A stretch of 64,000 nucleotides of DNA from Achromobacter deleyi (GTDB taxonomy: Bacteria > Pseudomonadota > Gammaproteobacteria > Burkholderiales > Burkholderiaceae_B): assembly GCF_902859705.1 (NCBI RefSeq), contig NZ_CADIJO010000007.1, positions 212,664-276,663 on the forward strand, read 5' to 3'. Under the pieces are notes generated by a model that did no database searches, had not been told where the DNA came from, and saw only the letters and a program-made list of their open reading frames with translations. Positions 17,486 to 26,709 of the stretch are shown here, piece by piece (the stretch's first letter is position 1; each line of letters opens with the position of its first letter). Made by a program: the position numbers and the translations under genes.

Positions 17486-18259
17486 CTATGCTTCGATGTC
17501 GAGATCGTAGAACTGCAGGCCGTCCTGGTCGATGACCAGCCAGCCGCCGCGGGGCGGTGAAACGTGGTCGCAGTCCCAGTCGGGCAGTACCCAGCGTTCG
17601 CGCTTCTTGCCGTCGACGTCAAGCACGTGGCGGGCGGGGCGATGGGTATGCCCATGCACCAGCACGCTGACGCCCGAGTCGCGGAAGACCTGTGCGATGG
17701 CGCCGGCATTCACGTCCATGATTTCCATCGACTTGGCCTGGTTGGCGGCCTGGCTTTCGCCGCGGGCCTGCTGCGCCATGGCCAGGCGCTCGGGAATGGT
17801 CTTGGACAGGAATTCAGCCTGCCATTGCGGGTTGCGGACCATCTGGCGGAACTGCTGGTACGCGGCGTCGTCGGTACAGAATTCGTCGCCGTGCGTGAGC
17901 AGCACGTTGCCGTAGTCGGTCTGCAGCAGCGCCGGTTCGGGCAGCAGCTTGGCGCCCACGGCGGCGGCCAGTTCTTCGCCGATCAGGAAGTCGCGGTTGC
18001 CGCGGCCCAGCCAGACCGGAATGCGCGCTGCGGTGGCCTGCAGCGCCTTGAGCACCGTGGCCAGCCACGGCGGCGCGGCGCGGATTACGTCGTCGCCGAT
18101 CCAGGCATCGAAGATGTCGCCCGGCAGCAGCAGGGCGGCGGCTTCTTCTTCGGCGGCCTGCAGGAAGGCCAGGAAGGCCTCCGAGGTGGCCGGCGTTGCC
18201 GGCCCCAGGTGCAGGTCGGATGCCAGCCAGATCGGGCCGGCCAGGGCAAGCTTATTCAA
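17486..18259 (-). CDS. lpxH: UDP-2,3-diacylglucosamine diphosphatase LpxH
   Basis: This 257-residue Mn-dependent calcineurin-like phosphoesterase makes lipid X in lipid A synthesis at the inner face of the membrane. The metal motifs are seen in order: [37 protein letters not shown] and [11 protein letters not shown]. The start overlaps the end of the upstream cyclophilin gene by 8 bases, so the two are co-translated. The terminator at 17422-17455 closes the operon. Confidence 0.96.
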   Translation of the reverse strand: MNKLALAGPIWLASDLHLGPATPATSEAFLAFLQAAEEEAAALLLPGDIFDAWIGDDVIRAAPPWLATVLKALQATAARIPVWLGRGNRDFLIGEELAAAVGAKLLPEPALLQTDYGNVLLTHGDEFCTDDAAYQQFRQMVRNPQWQAEFLSKTIPERLAMAQQARGESQAANQAKSMEIMDVNAGAIAQVFRDSGVSVLVHGHTHRPARHVLDVDGKKRERWVLPDWDCDHVSPPRGGWLVIDQDGLQFYDLDIEA

Positions 18260-18899
18260 GAACTTCGGCCTTCTCGATGATCACGTCTTCGTTGGGGACG
18301 TTCTGGTGGAAGCCCTTGTTGCCGGTCTTCACGCCCTTGATCTTGTCGACCACGTCGGTGCCTTCGGTGATGCTGCCGAACACGGCGTAGCCCCAACCGT
18401 TGGGCGTGGGCGCGGTGAAGTTCAGGAAGTCGTTGTTGGACACGTTGATGAAGAACTGGGCGGTCGCCGAGTGCGGGTCGCTGGTGCGGGCCATCGCCAG
18501 GGTGTACTTGTCGTTCTTCAGGCCGTTGTTGGCCTCGTTTTCGATCGGGGCATGGGTTTGCTTCTGCTTCATGCCGGGTTCGAAACCGCCGCCCTGGATC
18601 ATGAAGCCGTCGATCACGCGGTGGAACACCGTGCCGTTGTAGAAGCCTTCCTTGACGTAGGTCAGGAAGTTCTCGACGGTCTTGGGCGCCTTGGCGGCGT
18701 CCAGGGTGATGACCATGTCGCCTTGGTTGGTGTGAAGCTTGACGCGGGGATTGGTGCTCATGGCTTTTGTGCCTTCAGAGGGAGAGGTTGAGGGGGCGGC
18801 CGCAGGCGCGGCGCTGACGAGCGCTGGGGCAAAGGCGGCCAGCGCGAACGAGCACGCCGTCAGGCGCAGCAGGTGGAGAGGGGAATAGCGGGACATCAT
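18252..18899 (-). CDS. Peptidyl-prolyl cis-trans isomerase, cyclophilin type
   Basis: This 215-residue cyclophilin speeds proline isomerisation. It retains [13 protein letters not shown] (catalytic Arg), [18 protein letters not shown] and the C-terminal [11 protein letters not shown]. From the first ATG (overlapping the TPR gene by ATGA) the protein has a signal-like leader ([21 protein letters not shown]), giving a periplasmic enzyme. An in-frame ATG at 18761 (MSTNPRVKL) is the usual start of cytosolic PpiB proteins and has a weak GAAGG upstream. Both forms may be made. It is the middle gene of the TPR-cyclophilin-lpxH operon. Confidence 0.93.
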   Translation of the reverse strand: MMSRYSPLHLLRLTACSFALAAFAPALVSAAPAAAPSTSPSEGTKAMSTNPRVKLHTNQGDMVITLDAAKAPKTVENFLTYVKEGFYNGTVFHRVIDGFMIQGGGFEPGMKQKQTHAPIENEANNGLKNDKYTLAMARTSDPHSATAQFFINVSNNDFLNFTAPTPNGWGYAVFGSITEGTDVVDKIKGVKTGNKGFHQNVPNEDVIIEKAEVLE

Positions 18900-19576
18900 T
18901 TGTGTTGCCTATCCTTCAGCATGGTTTCGACTTCGCGAGCCTTGTCCTGCATGCCCGGCACGCCTTCCTTGGCGGCCTGCTTGTAGGTGCGCAACGCCTG
19001 CAGCAATTGCAGGTCGCCCAGGTTGGCGCGCGCGGCGGCGTAGCCCGGGTCGGCGCGCAAGGCCTGTTGCAGGGCGTCTTGTGCTTTTTCAAGTTCGCCC
19101 CGGCTGGCATATAGAGCGGCCAGGTTGTTCCAAGGTTCCGGCAGTTCCGGGAAACGGGTCGTCATCTCGGTGTAGATGTCGATGGCCTCGGCCTTGCGAT
19201 CCAGGGCGGCCAGCGCGCGCGCGTGCTGGAACATCAGCTGCACGTCGGTGCCGCGCTGATCCTTGATCTGGGCCTCGCGCTTTTCGATCATCGCCAGCGC
19301 CTCGGCGTTGTCGCCGTGGTTCAGCAGGCGTTCGATGTAGTTGGTGATCTGCGAGGCGCTGGGCTGCAGCCGGGTGTCCACGCTGGGCTGCACGGACTTG
19401 AGCACATTGGCCAGGCCTTCCCAGCCGCCTTCAGGCGGAATGGGGTCCAGCGTGGTGCGGTTGGCGTTCGGGTTCTGCCCCGAGCCGCCCATGGATTGGG
19501 CAAAGGCGCCGGCAGCCGGCGCGCCGGCCAGGGCCAGTGCGAGCAGGGTGACGCAAAAACGCGGCTTGATAGTCAC
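18896..19576 (-). CDS. Exported tetratricopeptide-repeat protein
   Basis: This 226-residue protein has a signal peptide ([16 protein letters not shown]) followed by a Gly/Asn/Pro-rich linker and three or four TPR units (for example [33 protein letters not shown] and [16 protein letters not shown]). TPRs mediate protein-protein contacts, so it is probably a periplasmic scaffold. It is the first gene of the operon with the cyclophilin and lpxH; the stop and next start overlap (ATGA). A TATACT-like -10 lies upstream at about 19635. Confidence 0.88.
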   Translation of the reverse strand: MTIKPRFCVTLLALALAGAPAAGAFAQSMGGSGQNPNANRTTLDPIPPEGGWEGLANVLKSVQPSVDTRLQPSASQITNYIERLLNHGDNAEALAMIEKREAQIKDQRGTDVQLMFQHARALAALDRKAEAIDIYTEMTTRFPELPEPWNNLAALYASRGELEKAQDALQQALRADPGYAAARANLGDLQLLQALRTYKQAAKEGVPGMQDKAREVETMLKDRQHK

Positions 19577-19913
19577 GTGGGCATCCGTTAAAAGTCGTGG
19601 CTGGCGCGCGCTTACGCGCGCGACCGGGCCGCTTGCTATACTTGACGACCGCCATTTTAGCCTCGGTTCAGTTTTTGGCTCGACATTGAGGCAAAACGCT
19701 GGCCGACAAGTGTGTCGGGATAGGCCGACAAGTGTGCCGGGGTGATGAAGCCCCGGGGCGAAACTTCGGACTTAAACCTCGGGCTTAACCCCCCGGGCGG
19801 CAATCCTGGCAACGTCGGCAACCCATCGGCGGCAAGCCCTGAAGGTATCGTCCTTCGGGCACAACGTTTTCCGCAGCCGCCTCGGAAAAAATTTGGACAA
19901 CCTCAAAAGCGCC
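19577..19913. other. 337-base gap between the TPR operon and cysS
   Basis: The left part should hold the promoter of the leftward TPR operon. The centre carries two tandem 22-base dyads (annotated separately). The right part has a GC-rich block of short palindromes and a possible hairpin near 19835-19858 (CCCTGAAGG/CCTTCGGG) followed by CGTTTT, which could be part of a cysS leader. No coding frame with family-like content was seen. Confidence 0.5.
19701..19744. repeat. Two tandem 22-base copies, each a CCGACA-AGTG-TGYCGG dyad
   Basis: GGCCGACAAGTGTGTCGGG (from 19701) repeats at 19723 with two changes. The first copy is a perfect hairpin (CCGACA 19703-19708, TGTCGG 19713-19718); the second has one mismatch (CCGACA/TGCCGG). 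The 22-base period equals two helical turns, which suits either a pair of operator sites or tandem RNA hairpins ahead of cysS, about 170 bases downstream. Confidence 0.6.
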
Positions 19914-21368
19914 ATGCTGCAAATCTACAACACGTTATCGCGTACCAAAGAACCGTTCAAGCCGGCCCAGGCTGGTCAGGTGCGCATGTACGTGTGTGGC
20001 ATGACCGTGTACGACTTCTGCCACCTGGGCCATGCCCGCATGCTGGTGTCGTTCGACGTGGTGCAGCGCTGGCTGCGCGCCAGCGGCCTGGCCGTCGACT
20101 ACGTGCGCAATATCACCGACATCGACGACAAGATCATCCGCCGCGCCGTCGAAACCGGCCGCCGCATCGGTGAAGTCACCGAGTTCTACATCGCCGCCAT
20201 GCACGCCGACGAGCGCGCGCTGGGCGTGGACACGCCCGACCGCGAGCCGCGCGCCACCCAGTACGTGGGCGAGATGCTCGACATCATCGGCAAGCTCGAA
20301 CAGAAGGGCCTGGCCTACCAGGCCGACGACGGCGACGTGAACTACGCCGTGCGCGGCTTCGAAGGCTACGGCAAGCTGTCCGGCAAGACGCTGGACGACC
20401 TGCGCGCCGGCGAACGCGTGGCAGTGGGTTCGTCCAAGCGCGATCCGCTTGATTTCGTGCTGTGGAAATCGGCCAAGGCCGAAGAACCCGCCGACACCAA
20501 GTGGGAATCGCCCTATGGCATGGGCCGTCCGGGATGGCACATCGAATGCTCGGCCATGAGCAAATCGCTGCTGGGCCTGCCCCTGGACATCCACGGCGGC
20601 GGTCCCGACCTGAAATTCCCGCACCACGAAAACGAGATCGCCCAGACCGAAGGCGCTTTCGGCGGCGTGCTGGCCAACATCTGGATGCATTGCGGCCCGC
20701 TGATGGTCGATTCGGACAAGATGTCCAAGTCGCTGGGCAATTTCCGCACCATCCGCCAGACCATCGCCCAAGGCGACCCCGCGGCCGACCAGGCCGATTA
20801 CCGCGTCAACCCGCGCGAAGCCGAAATGGTGCGTTTCTTCATCGTGCGCAACCACTACCGCAGCCCGCAGAACTACACGCCGGACAACCTGGTCGACGCC
20901 CAGAACGCGCTGGACCGCCTGTACCAGGCGCTGCAGAACGTGCCGGCCGACGACCAGGGCATCGACTGGAACGACCCCCAGGCGCAGGCCTTCAAGGCCG
21001 CCATGGACGACGACTTCAACAGTTCCGGCGCGGTCGCGGCCCTGTTCGAACTGGCGTCCGAAGCCAACCGCAGCAAGAGCGCGCGCAGCGCCGGCCAGCT
21101 GAAGGCGCTGGCCTCGCTGCTGGGCCTGCTGCAACAGGACCCGGCCGCCTACTTCCAGTCGTCCACCCGCTATTCGGCGGCCGCGATGGAACAAGGCGTA
21201 CGCAGCGAACTGGACGCCGACGCCATCCAGACCCTGATCGACGCCCGCGCGGCCGCCAAGGCGGCCCGCAACTTCGCAGAGGCGGATCGCATCCGTGCCG
21301 AGCTGCGCGATGCCGGCATCGAACTCGATGACAAACCGGGCGGCCTGACGCAATGGCGTCGGGCGTGA
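19914..21368 (+). CDS. cysS: Cysteinyl-tRNA synthetase
   Basis: This 484-residue class I synthetase charges tRNA-Cys with cysteine in the cytoplasm. The ATG at 19914 ([17 protein letters not shown]) matches the family start; a TTG 21 bases earlier is possible but less likely. Zinc and active-site residues are in [19 protein letters not shown], with the zinc site completed by GWHIECSAM and PHHENEIAQ. The KMSKS loop is intact ([12 protein letters not shown]). It overlaps the start region of the following glycosylase gene. Confidence 0.96.
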   Translation: MLQIYNTLSRTKEPFKPAQAGQVRMYVCGMTVYDFCHLGHARMLVSFDVVQRWLRASGLAVDYVRNITDIDDKIIRRAVETGRRIGEVTEFYIAAMHADERALGVDTPDREPRATQYVGEMLDIIGKLEQKGLAYQADDGDVNYAVRGFEGYGKLSGKTLDDLRAGERVAVGSSKRDPLDFVLWKSAKAEEPADTKWESPYGMGRPGWHIECSAMSKSLLGLPLDIHGGGPDLKFPHHENEIAQTEGAFGGVLANIWMHCGPLMVDSDKMSKSLGNFRTIRQTIAQGDPAADQADYRVNPREAEMVRFFIVRNHYRSPQNYTPDNLVDAQNALDRLYQALQNVPADDQGIDWNDPQAQAFKAAMDDDFNSSGAVAALFELASEANRSKSARSAGQLKALASLLGLLQQDPAAYFQSSTRYSAAAMEQGVRSELDADAIQTLIDARAAAKAARNFAEADRIRAELRDAGIELDDKPGGLTQWRRA

Positions 21369-21388
21369 ACCCCCAGGAAACGCCCCAC

Positions 21389-22033
21389 ATGTCCATCGTA
21401 GATACCGACATTCCCAAGCCTGAGTATTGGGAGGCCGCCGTCGCCCACCTGATGCGGCGCGACCGCATCCTGAAAAAGATCATCCCCCAGCACCCCGAGG
21501 TCTGGCTGACCTCGCGCGGCACGCCTTTCGTGACGCTGGCGCGGGCGATCATCGGCCAGCAGGTCTCGGCCAAGGCGGCCGACGCCGTCTGGGACAAGTT
21601 CCTGGAAGCCGCCGGCAAGCGGCCCACCCCCGTGGCGGTGCTGCGCGTGGGCCTGGAAGGCCTGCGCAATGCCGGCCTGTCGCAGCGCAAGGCCGAATAC
21701 GTGCTGGACCTGGCCGTGCATTTCGGCGAACGCCGGGTCCACCCTGAAAAATGGGCGGCCATGGACGACGAGGCCGTTATTTCTGAATTGACCGCCATCC
21801 GGGGCATCGGACGCTGGACGGCGGAGATGTTTTTGATTTTCAATCTGCAGCGGCCTGATGTTCTGCCGCTGGATGATCCTGGGTTGCTCAAGGCAATCTC
21901 GCTACACTATTTCAGCGGCGAGCCTGTCTCGCGCTTCGAGGCTCGCGAAGTCTCGTTGGCGTGGCAACCCTGGCGTACCGTGGCTACCTGGTATCTGTGG
22001 CGCAGTCTGGAACCGACGCCGGTCCAATACTGA
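21389..22033 (+). CDS. DNA-3-methyladenine glycosylase II (AlkA-like, HhH-GPD)
   Basis: This 214-residue base-excision repair enzyme removes alkylated purines. It has the helix-hairpin-helix (LTAIRGIGRWTAEMFLIF) and the catalytic Asp region DVLPLDDPGL. The N-terminal beta domain of Escherichia coli AlkA is absent, as in short Mag-type glycosylases. The ATG at 21389 is preferred because AGGAAA precedes it; an in-frame start at 21353 would overlap cysS. It is followed by accA with a 36-base gap. Confidence 0.9.
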   Translation: MSIVDTDIPKPEYWEAAVAHLMRRDRILKKIIPQHPEVWLTSRGTPFVTLARAIIGQQVSAKAADAVWDKFLEAAGKRPTPVAVLRVGLEGLRNAGLSQRKAEYVLDLAVHFGERRVHPEKWAAMDDEAVISELTAIRGIGRWTAEMFLIFNLQRPDVLPLDDPGLLKAISLHYFSGEPVSRFEAREVSLAWQPWRTVATWYLWRSLEPTPVQY

Positions 22034-22069
22034 CGCAAACCAGGTCGCCCATCTACGGAACCACACTAC

Positions 22070-23035
22070 ATGCGCAATACATTTCTGGAATTTGAACAGC
22101 CGCTCGCCGAGCTTGAAAACAAGATCGAGCAGCTGCGCTACGTGCAGGCCGATTCGGCGGTAGACATCTCCGACGAGATCGGACGTCTGCAGCAGAAGAG
22201 TCAGTCACTGGCCAAGGAAATCTACGCCAAGCTCACGCCTTGGCAGACGGCGCTCGTCGCCCGCCACCCCCAGCGTCCCTACACGCTGGACTACGTGCGC
22301 GAAATCTTCACCGACTTCCACGAACTGCACGGCGACCGCATGTACGCCGACGACCAGTCCATCGTGGGCGGCCTGGCGCGCTTTAACGGCACGCCCTGCA
22401 TGGTGATCGGCCACCAGAAAGGCCGCGACACCAAGGAACGCGCCGCCCGCAACTTCGGCATGCCGCGTCCGGAAGGCTATCGAAAGGCCCTGCGCCTGAT
22501 GCGCCTGGCCGAAAAATTCGGCATCCCCGTGTTCACCTTCGTGGATACCCCCGGCGCCTATCCCGGCATCGGCGCCGAAGAACGCGGCCAGTCCGAAGCC
22601 ATCGGCCACAACCTGTACGCCATGGCCGAACTGAAGGTCCCCGTGATCGTCACGATCATCGGCGAAGGCGGCTCGGGCGGCGCCCTGGCCATCGCCGTGG
22701 GCAACGCCGTGCTGATGCTGCAGTACGCCACCTACGCCGTGATCTCGCCCGAAGGCTGCGCGTCCATCCTGTGGCGCAGCGCCGACAAGGCCCCCGAGGC
22801 CGCCGAAGCGCTGGCCATCATCGCCCCGCGCCTGAAAGACCTGGGCCTGGTCGACCGCGTCATCAACGAACCGGTGGGCGGCGCCCACCGCGACCCGCGC
22901 GTCATGGCGCGCCTGTTGCGCCGCGCGCTGGGCGACGCCCTGCGCCAGCTGCAGGGTCTGACGCCCGAGCAGCTCGTGGAACAGCGCGTCCAGCGCGTGC
23001 TGTCCTACGGCGCCTTCCAGGAAGTGCGCGCTTAA
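22070..23035 (+). CDS. accA: Acetyl-CoA carboxylase carboxyltransferase subunit alpha
   Basis: This 321-residue subunit forms, with AccD, the transferase that moves CO2 from biotin to acetyl-CoA in fatty acid synthesis. The N-terminus [20 protein letters not shown] and the core blocks [45 protein letters not shown] and [14 protein letters not shown] are diagnostic. The length is normal. It lies between the glycosylase and tilS genes, an arrangement common in Burkholderiales. Confidence 0.97.
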   Translation: MRNTFLEFEQPLAELENKIEQLRYVQADSAVDISDEIGRLQQKSQSLAKEIYAKLTPWQTALVARHPQRPYTLDYVREIFTDFHELHGDRMYADDQSIVGGLARFNGTPCMVIGHQKGRDTKERAARNFGMPRPEGYRKALRLMRLAEKFGIPVFTFVDTPGAYPGIGAEERGQSEAIGHNLYAMAELKVPVIVTIIGEGGSGGALAIAVGNAVLMLQYATYAVISPEGCASILWRSADKAPEAAEALAIIAPRLKDLGLVDRVINEPVGGAHRDPRVMARLLRRALGDALRQLQGLTPEQLVEQRVQRVLSYGAFQEVRA

Positions 23036-23096
23036 GAGCGCCCCGCGCGCCGGCCCATGCCGGCGCCGCGGCCAGGCTCTCTTCGCGCCGTCCGCC

Positions 23097-24251
23097 ATGA
23101 CCCGCCCCCCCGCCGCATCCGATCCGTCTGACGCGGCCAGCGCGGGGCAGTCGTTTCCCTATCCCGTATCGCCTGACCTGGCCGCCGCCTTGCGGCGCGC
23201 CTTGCAGTCCCTGCCGCAACCGCCGGGGCGTATCGCCGTGGCCGTCAGCGGCGGCGCCGATTCGGCCATGCTGGCCGTACATGCGGCCGCCGTGGCCCGC
23301 GCCGCGGGTATCGAGGTGCTGCTGTTCCATGTGCACCACGGCCTGCAGGCGGCCGCCGATGGCTGGAGCCAGCAGGTGCGGGGGTTGGCCGATCTGCTGG
23401 GCCTGCCGCTGCGGCTGGCGCGGGTCCAGGTGGACGAGGCCACCGGCAAGGGCATCGAGGCCGCCGCGCGCGATGCCCGCTATGCCGCGCTGGCCCGCCT
23501 GGCCCACGACGACGGCGTGACGCTGGTGCTGCTGGCCCATCACCGCAACGACCAGGCCGAAACTGTGCTGTTGCGCCTGTTGCGCGGCACGGGCCTGGCC
23601 GGCATGGCGGCCATGGCGCCGCTGACCCGTCGCGATGGCTTGACCTACCTGCGCCCCTGGCTGGACGAGGGCAGGGACGCCATCCTGCACGCCGCCGCGC
23701 AATTCGCCGATGCCACCGGTTGGCGTCCCGTGCAGGACCCCACCAACGCCGATCCGCGCTACACCCGCGCCGCCTTGCGCGAACTGCTGGCGCCCGCGCT
23801 GGATGGCCGCTGGCCTGGCTGGCGCGCCATCGTCGCCCGCCACGCCCGCCACATGGCCGAAGCCGCCGAGATCCTGGACGAAGTCGCCCGCGACGACCTG
23901 GCCGGCCTGGAACCCGGGCCGGACGGCGCCAGCTTCTCGCTGGCCGCGTGGCGCAAACTGTCGCCCGCGCGCCAGGCCCAGGTACTGCGCTACTGGTTGG
24001 CGCAGAACGGCGCCCGCATGCCCACCGATGCACGCCTGCGCGATCTATTGCGCCAACTGCGCGAACTGCACAGCCTGGGGCACGACCGCCAGTTGCGGGT
24101 GGAGCAGGCCGGGCACGTGATTCGCTGCCATCGAGGACGGGTGTGGCTGGAAGCGCGGCCGGACGATGGCCAACTGTCGGCGAAACCGCGTCCGATCCCG
24201 GCCCCAGCGCCGGAAAATTCAGCGAAAGACGACAAATTCCGCGAAAAATGA
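23097..24251 (+). CDS. tilS: tRNA(Ile)-lysidine synthase
   Basis: This 384-residue enzyme converts C34 of tRNA-Ile(CAU) to lysidine with ATP so that the tRNA reads AUA. The PP-loop SGGADSAML lies near residue 50, followed by HVHHGLQAAADGW, RDARYAALA and LAHHRNDQAETVLLRLLRGTG. The C-terminal TilS substrate domain is short, as in many betaproteobacteria. The extra 40 N-terminal residues are low complexity, so the exact start is less certain. Confidence 0.94.
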   Translation: MTRPPAASDPSDAASAGQSFPYPVSPDLAAALRRALQSLPQPPGRIAVAVSGGADSAMLAVHAAAVARAAGIEVLLFHVHHGLQAAADGWSQQVRGLADLLGLPLRLARVQVDEATGKGIEAAARDARYAALARLAHDDGVTLVLLAHHRNDQAETVLLRLLRGTGLAGMAAMAPLTRRDGLTYLRPWLDEGRDAILHAAAQFADATGWRPVQDPTNADPRYTRAALRELLAPALDGRWPGWRAIVARHARHMAEAAEILDEVARDDLAGLEPGPDGASFSLAAWRKLSPARQAQVLRYWLAQNGARMPTDARLRDLLRQLRELHSLGHDRQLRVEQAGHVIRCHRGRVWLEARPDDGQLSAKPRPIPAPAPENSAKDDKFREK

Positions 24252-24253
24252 CC

Positions 24254-24276
24254 GTGGAATGGAAAGAAAATTCCAC
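24254..24276. promoter_or_regulatory. Perfect dyad between tilS and lysC
   Basis: GTGGAAT (24254-24260) and ATTCCAC (24270-24276) are exact inverse copies with a 9-base A-rich spacer, starting two bases after the tilS stop. A five-T run occurs ten bases further on (24289-24293). It could be a weak terminator for tilS or an operator for lysC; a possible -10 (TAGAAT, 24304-24309) lies just downstream. Confidence 0.45.
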
Positions 24277-24360
24277 GTGCTGCGCAAATTTTTACCGCCG
24301 CGATAGAATATGAGGTTTTGCCCGTCAACACTTGCGGCGGGTTCCCAGCCAGAGTACGAG

Positions 24361-25626
24361 ATGTCCCTGATCGTTCATAAATATGGCGGTACTTCGATGG
24401 GCTCGGTAGAGCGCATCCGGAACGTGGCGCGACGCGTCGCAAAGTGGCACGCTGCCGGCCACCAGGTTGTCGTGGTGCCGTCGGCCATGGCAGGCGAAAC
24501 CAATCGCCTGCTCGGCCTGGCCCGCGAAATTACGCCCCAGCCCGACGCGCGCGAGCTCGACATGATCGCCGCCACCGGCGAACAAGCCAGCAGCGGCCTG
24601 TTGGCCATCGCGCTGCAAGCCGAAGGCGTGGCCGCCCGCAGCTACGCGGGCTGGCAAGTGCCGGTGCGCACCGATTCTTCGTTCACCAAAGCGCGCATCA
24701 CGTCCATCGACGACGCCCGCATCCGCGCCGACCTCGACGCCGGCCGCGTGGTCATCGTCACGGGCTTCCAGGGCGTGGACCCGGAAGGCCACATCACGAC
24801 GCTGGGCCGTGGCGGTTCCGACACCTCGGCCGTGGCCGTGGCGGCGGCGCTCAAGGCCGACGAATGCCTGATCTACACCGATGTGGATGGCGTCTACACG
24901 ACCGATCCGCGGGTGGTGCCCGAAGCGCGCCGCATGGCCGTCGTTTCCTTCGAGGAAATGCTGGAAATGGCGTCGCTGGGCTCCAAGGTCCTGCAGATCC
25001 GCTCGGTGGAATTCGCCGGCAAATACCGTGTGCCGACGCGGGTCCTGTCGTCCTTGACCGACCCGCTCATCCCGCTCGACCAGGAAATGGTTTCGGGCAC
25101 GCTGATTACTTTTGAGGAAGACGAAAAAATGGAAGCCGCCGTTGTCTCCGGCATCGCCTTCAGCCGCGACGAAGCCAAAATCACCCTGCTGGGCGTTCCC
25201 GACAAGCCCGGCATCGCCTTCTCGATCCTGGGCCCGGTTGCCGCCGCCAATATCGATGTCGACATGATCGTGCAGAACCAGTCCGTGGCCGGCACGACCG
25301 ATTTCTCGTTCACCGTGAACCGCAACGAGTTCGCCCGCGCCGTCGACCTGCTCAAGCGCGAAGTCATCCCCGCCGTGGGCGCTCGCGAGCTGTCCACCGA
25401 CGAGAAGGTCGCCAAGGTCTCGATCGTCGGCATCGGCATGCGCTCGCACGTCGGCGTGGCCAGCCTGATGTTCCAGACGCTTTCGCAAGAAGGCATCAAC
25501 ATCCAGATGATCAGCACCAGCGAAATCAAGACCTCGGTCATCATCGACGACAAGTACATGGAATTGGGCGTGCGCGCACTGCACAAGGCCTTCGGCCTGG
25601 ACCAGGCGCCCGCCACCAAGGCCTGA
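24361..25626 (+). CDS. lysC: Aspartate kinase
   Basis: This 421-residue enzyme phosphorylates aspartate, the first step toward lysine, threonine and methionine. The kinase domain (residues 1-240) opens with MSLIVHKYGGTSMGSVERI and contains VTGFQGVDPEGHITTLGRGG and YTDVDGVYTTDPR. Two ACT domains follow (about 265-335 and 345-415), with TLLGVPDKPGIAF and IVGIGMRSHVGVA, where feedback inhibitors bind. An internal in-frame start with its own ribosome site lies at 25129. The gene is followed by tRNA-Ser. Confidence 0.97.
   Translation: MSLIVHKYGGTSMGSVERIRNVARRVAKWHAAGHQVVVVPSAMAGETNRLLGLAREITPQPDARELDMIAATGEQASSGLLAIALQAEGVAARSYAGWQVPVRTDSSFTKARITSIDDARIRADLDAGRVVIVTGFQGVDPEGHITTLGRGGSDTSAVAVAAALKADECLIYTDVDGVYTTDPRVVPEARRMAVVSFEEMLEMASLGSKVLQIRSVEFAGKYRVPTRVLSSLTDPLIPLDQEMVSGTLITFEEDEKMEAAVVSGIAFSRDEAKITLLGVPDKPGIAFSILGPVAAANIDVDMIVQNQSVAGTTDFSFTVNRNEFARAVDLLKREVIPAVGARELSTDEKVAKVSIVGIGMRSHVGVASLMFQTLSQEGINIQMISTSEIKTSVIIDDKYMELGVRALHKAFGLDQAPATKA
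25114..25131 (+). promoter_or_regulatory. Possible internal ribosome site and start for a short aspartokinase beta subunit
   Basis: GAGGAAG (25114-25120) is followed after 8 bases by ATG 25129, in frame with lysC at codon 257. Translation from here gives a 165-residue protein with just the two ACT domains. Some aspartokinases (Bacillus, Corynebacterium) are alpha2-beta2 enzymes whose beta chain arises exactly this way. Use in this organism is inferred. Confidence 0.45.
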
Positions 25627-25714
25627 GGATCGCAGTTCCGGCACGATTTTTTTCACGGGCAGGCCCCGCCAGGGGAAAACCGTTAAAAAGTCGTGCTAGA
25701 ATCTCGTTCTCTTC

Positions 25715-25807
25715 GGAGATGTGCCCGAGAGGCTGAAGGGGCTCCCCTGCTAAGGGAGTATGTGGCTAAAAACTGCATCGTGGGTTCGAATCCCACCATC
25801 TCCGCCA
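25715..25807 (+). tRNA. tRNA-Ser(GCT)
   Basis: The 93-base gene includes an encoded CCA. The acceptor stem GGAGATG pairs with the 3' end. The anticodon stem CTCCC/GGGAG (25742-25746, 25754-25758) encloses CTGCTAA with anticodon GCT at 25749-25751, reading AGC/AGU. The long variable arm typical of serine tRNAs and the GGTTCGAATCC T-loop are present. Confidence 0.97.
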
Positions 25808-25837
25808 GATTCTCAGCCTGGCTTTGCCAAGCTGAAT

Positions 25838-25872
25838 AAAAGCCCGCAGAACTTTCGTTCTGCGGGCTTTTT
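25838..25872 (+). terminator. Rho-independent terminator after tRNA-Ser
   Basis: A 15-bp perfect stem (25838-25852 with 25857-25871, AAAAGCCCGCAG...) with loop TTTC ends in five T residues. The A-run makes it usable from the opposite strand too, where the 25896 gene ends 24 bases away. Confidence 0.92.
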
Positions 25873-25895
25873 CGTTTGGCGCTGCCGTCAGCCGA

Positions 25896-26228
25896 CTACT
25901 TGATCTTGCTGCAACGAAACGCCTCGATGCCTTTCTCGACGTAGTGCGGTTCACGCGCGCAGGCGGCGCGCATGGCCTGGTTGGCCAGGGTCATCAGGTT
26001 GGCGGCGTTGGTCATGGCTTCCAGGCCGTCCTGGCTGGCGCCGATCTTGTCGTAGCGTGCCTTGTACTTCTCGGCTTGTTCGCCATAGGCAAAGGCACGC
26101 ATCACGTCGGCATAGGCGATGGCGCGCGAGATGTCGCCGGGCGTGGGCTTCTTTTCGGCGGCGAAGGCGGGGCTGGCCAGCAAGGCCAGGGCGATCAAGG
26201 GAGCGAAGGTGGCTTTCATGGTCGTCAT
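25896..26228 (-). CDS. Small exported protein of unknown function
   Basis: This is a 110-residue protein with a clear signal peptide (TFAPLIALALLASPAFAAEKK). The mature part is helical and contains three Cys-free repeats of Ala-rich helix, then two Cys residues near the C-terminus (ACAREPHYVEKGIEAFRCSK) that could form a disulfide. I do not recognise the family. The start at 26228 is chosen because the signal peptide begins there (MTTMKATFAP); an ATG three codons later is equally possible. It is followed upstream by a lipoprotein gene on the same strand. Confidence 0.72.
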   Translation of the reverse strand: MTTMKATFAPLIALALLASPAFAAEKKPTPGDISRAIAYADVMRAFAYGEQAEKYKARYDKIGASQDGLEAMTNAANLMTLANQAMRAACAREPHYVEKGIEAFRCSKIK

Positions 26229-26301
26229 CGGGAATGGGTTCGCGGGTTGTCCGAGGTGGGGCGGGCTGGCGGCCGCAGGGGCGGCGCGCGGCGCGTTGCC
26301 A

Positions 26302-26709
26302 TCACCACATCTTGCATGTCGTGCCGTGGTTGACGAGGTCGCCGCCGACGACGATGCCTTGCTCGTTGACGTGGAGCATGGTGTAGCAACTGGCCACGCC
26401 CGTGCGCCGTTGATAGATGGTGCCGGTGTTGTTGCCGAAGCCGTAGCTGACGCCGCCGGGCGGAGGCACGTAGAAGGTGCCGACGGCTTCATCCCACGAG
26501 ACTTCGCCGGAGGTCTGCCACTGGTAGACCAGTTGGCCGACCGGCAGGTCGTCGCTGGCGTAGACGCGATCGGGGACGCCCCATTCGGCCACGATGTCGT
26601 TCACGGGTTTGCCCTTGTGGCGCATCATCGCCACGTCCCAGGTGGTGCAGCCGCTCAGCACGGCGCCGATCAGGCCGGCCAGCAGGGCCTTGAAAAAGCT
26701 GAATCGCAC
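26302..26709 (-). CDS. Small lipoprotein, possible paralogue of the 31562-31969 gene
   Basis: This 135-residue protein has a lipobox (GLIGAVLSGC; Cys at about residue 21) and so is predicted to be lipid-anchored. The mature part contains KGKPVNDIVAEWGVPDRVY and later LVYQWQTSG, GTIYQRRTG and SCYTMLHVNEQGIVVG. This layout (a GxPxxxxxxxxGxPxx strand-turn, a Y-x-W strand, then a Cys strand ending in a turn) is shared with the equally long lipoprotein at 31562-31969. It recalls the BamE/OmlA-like small lipoprotein fold, but the family is not certain. Confidence 0.78.
   Translation of the reverse strand: MRFSFFKALLAGLIGAVLSGCTTWDVAMMRHKGKPVNDIVAEWGVPDRVYASDDLPVGQLVYQWQTSGEVSWDEAVGTFYVPPPGGVSYGFGNNTGTIYQRRTGVASCYTMLHVNEQGIVVGGDLVNHGTTCKMW

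Noticed and set aside
19577..19913. T-box leader for cysS
   Set aside because: T-box elements are a Gram-positive feature, and no specifier loop or T-box consensus is present.
25896..26492. Longer form of the small exported protein (198 codons)
   Set aside because: The extra N-terminus overlaps the lipoprotein gene, is Ala/Ser/Thr low complexity, and would bury the signal peptide.
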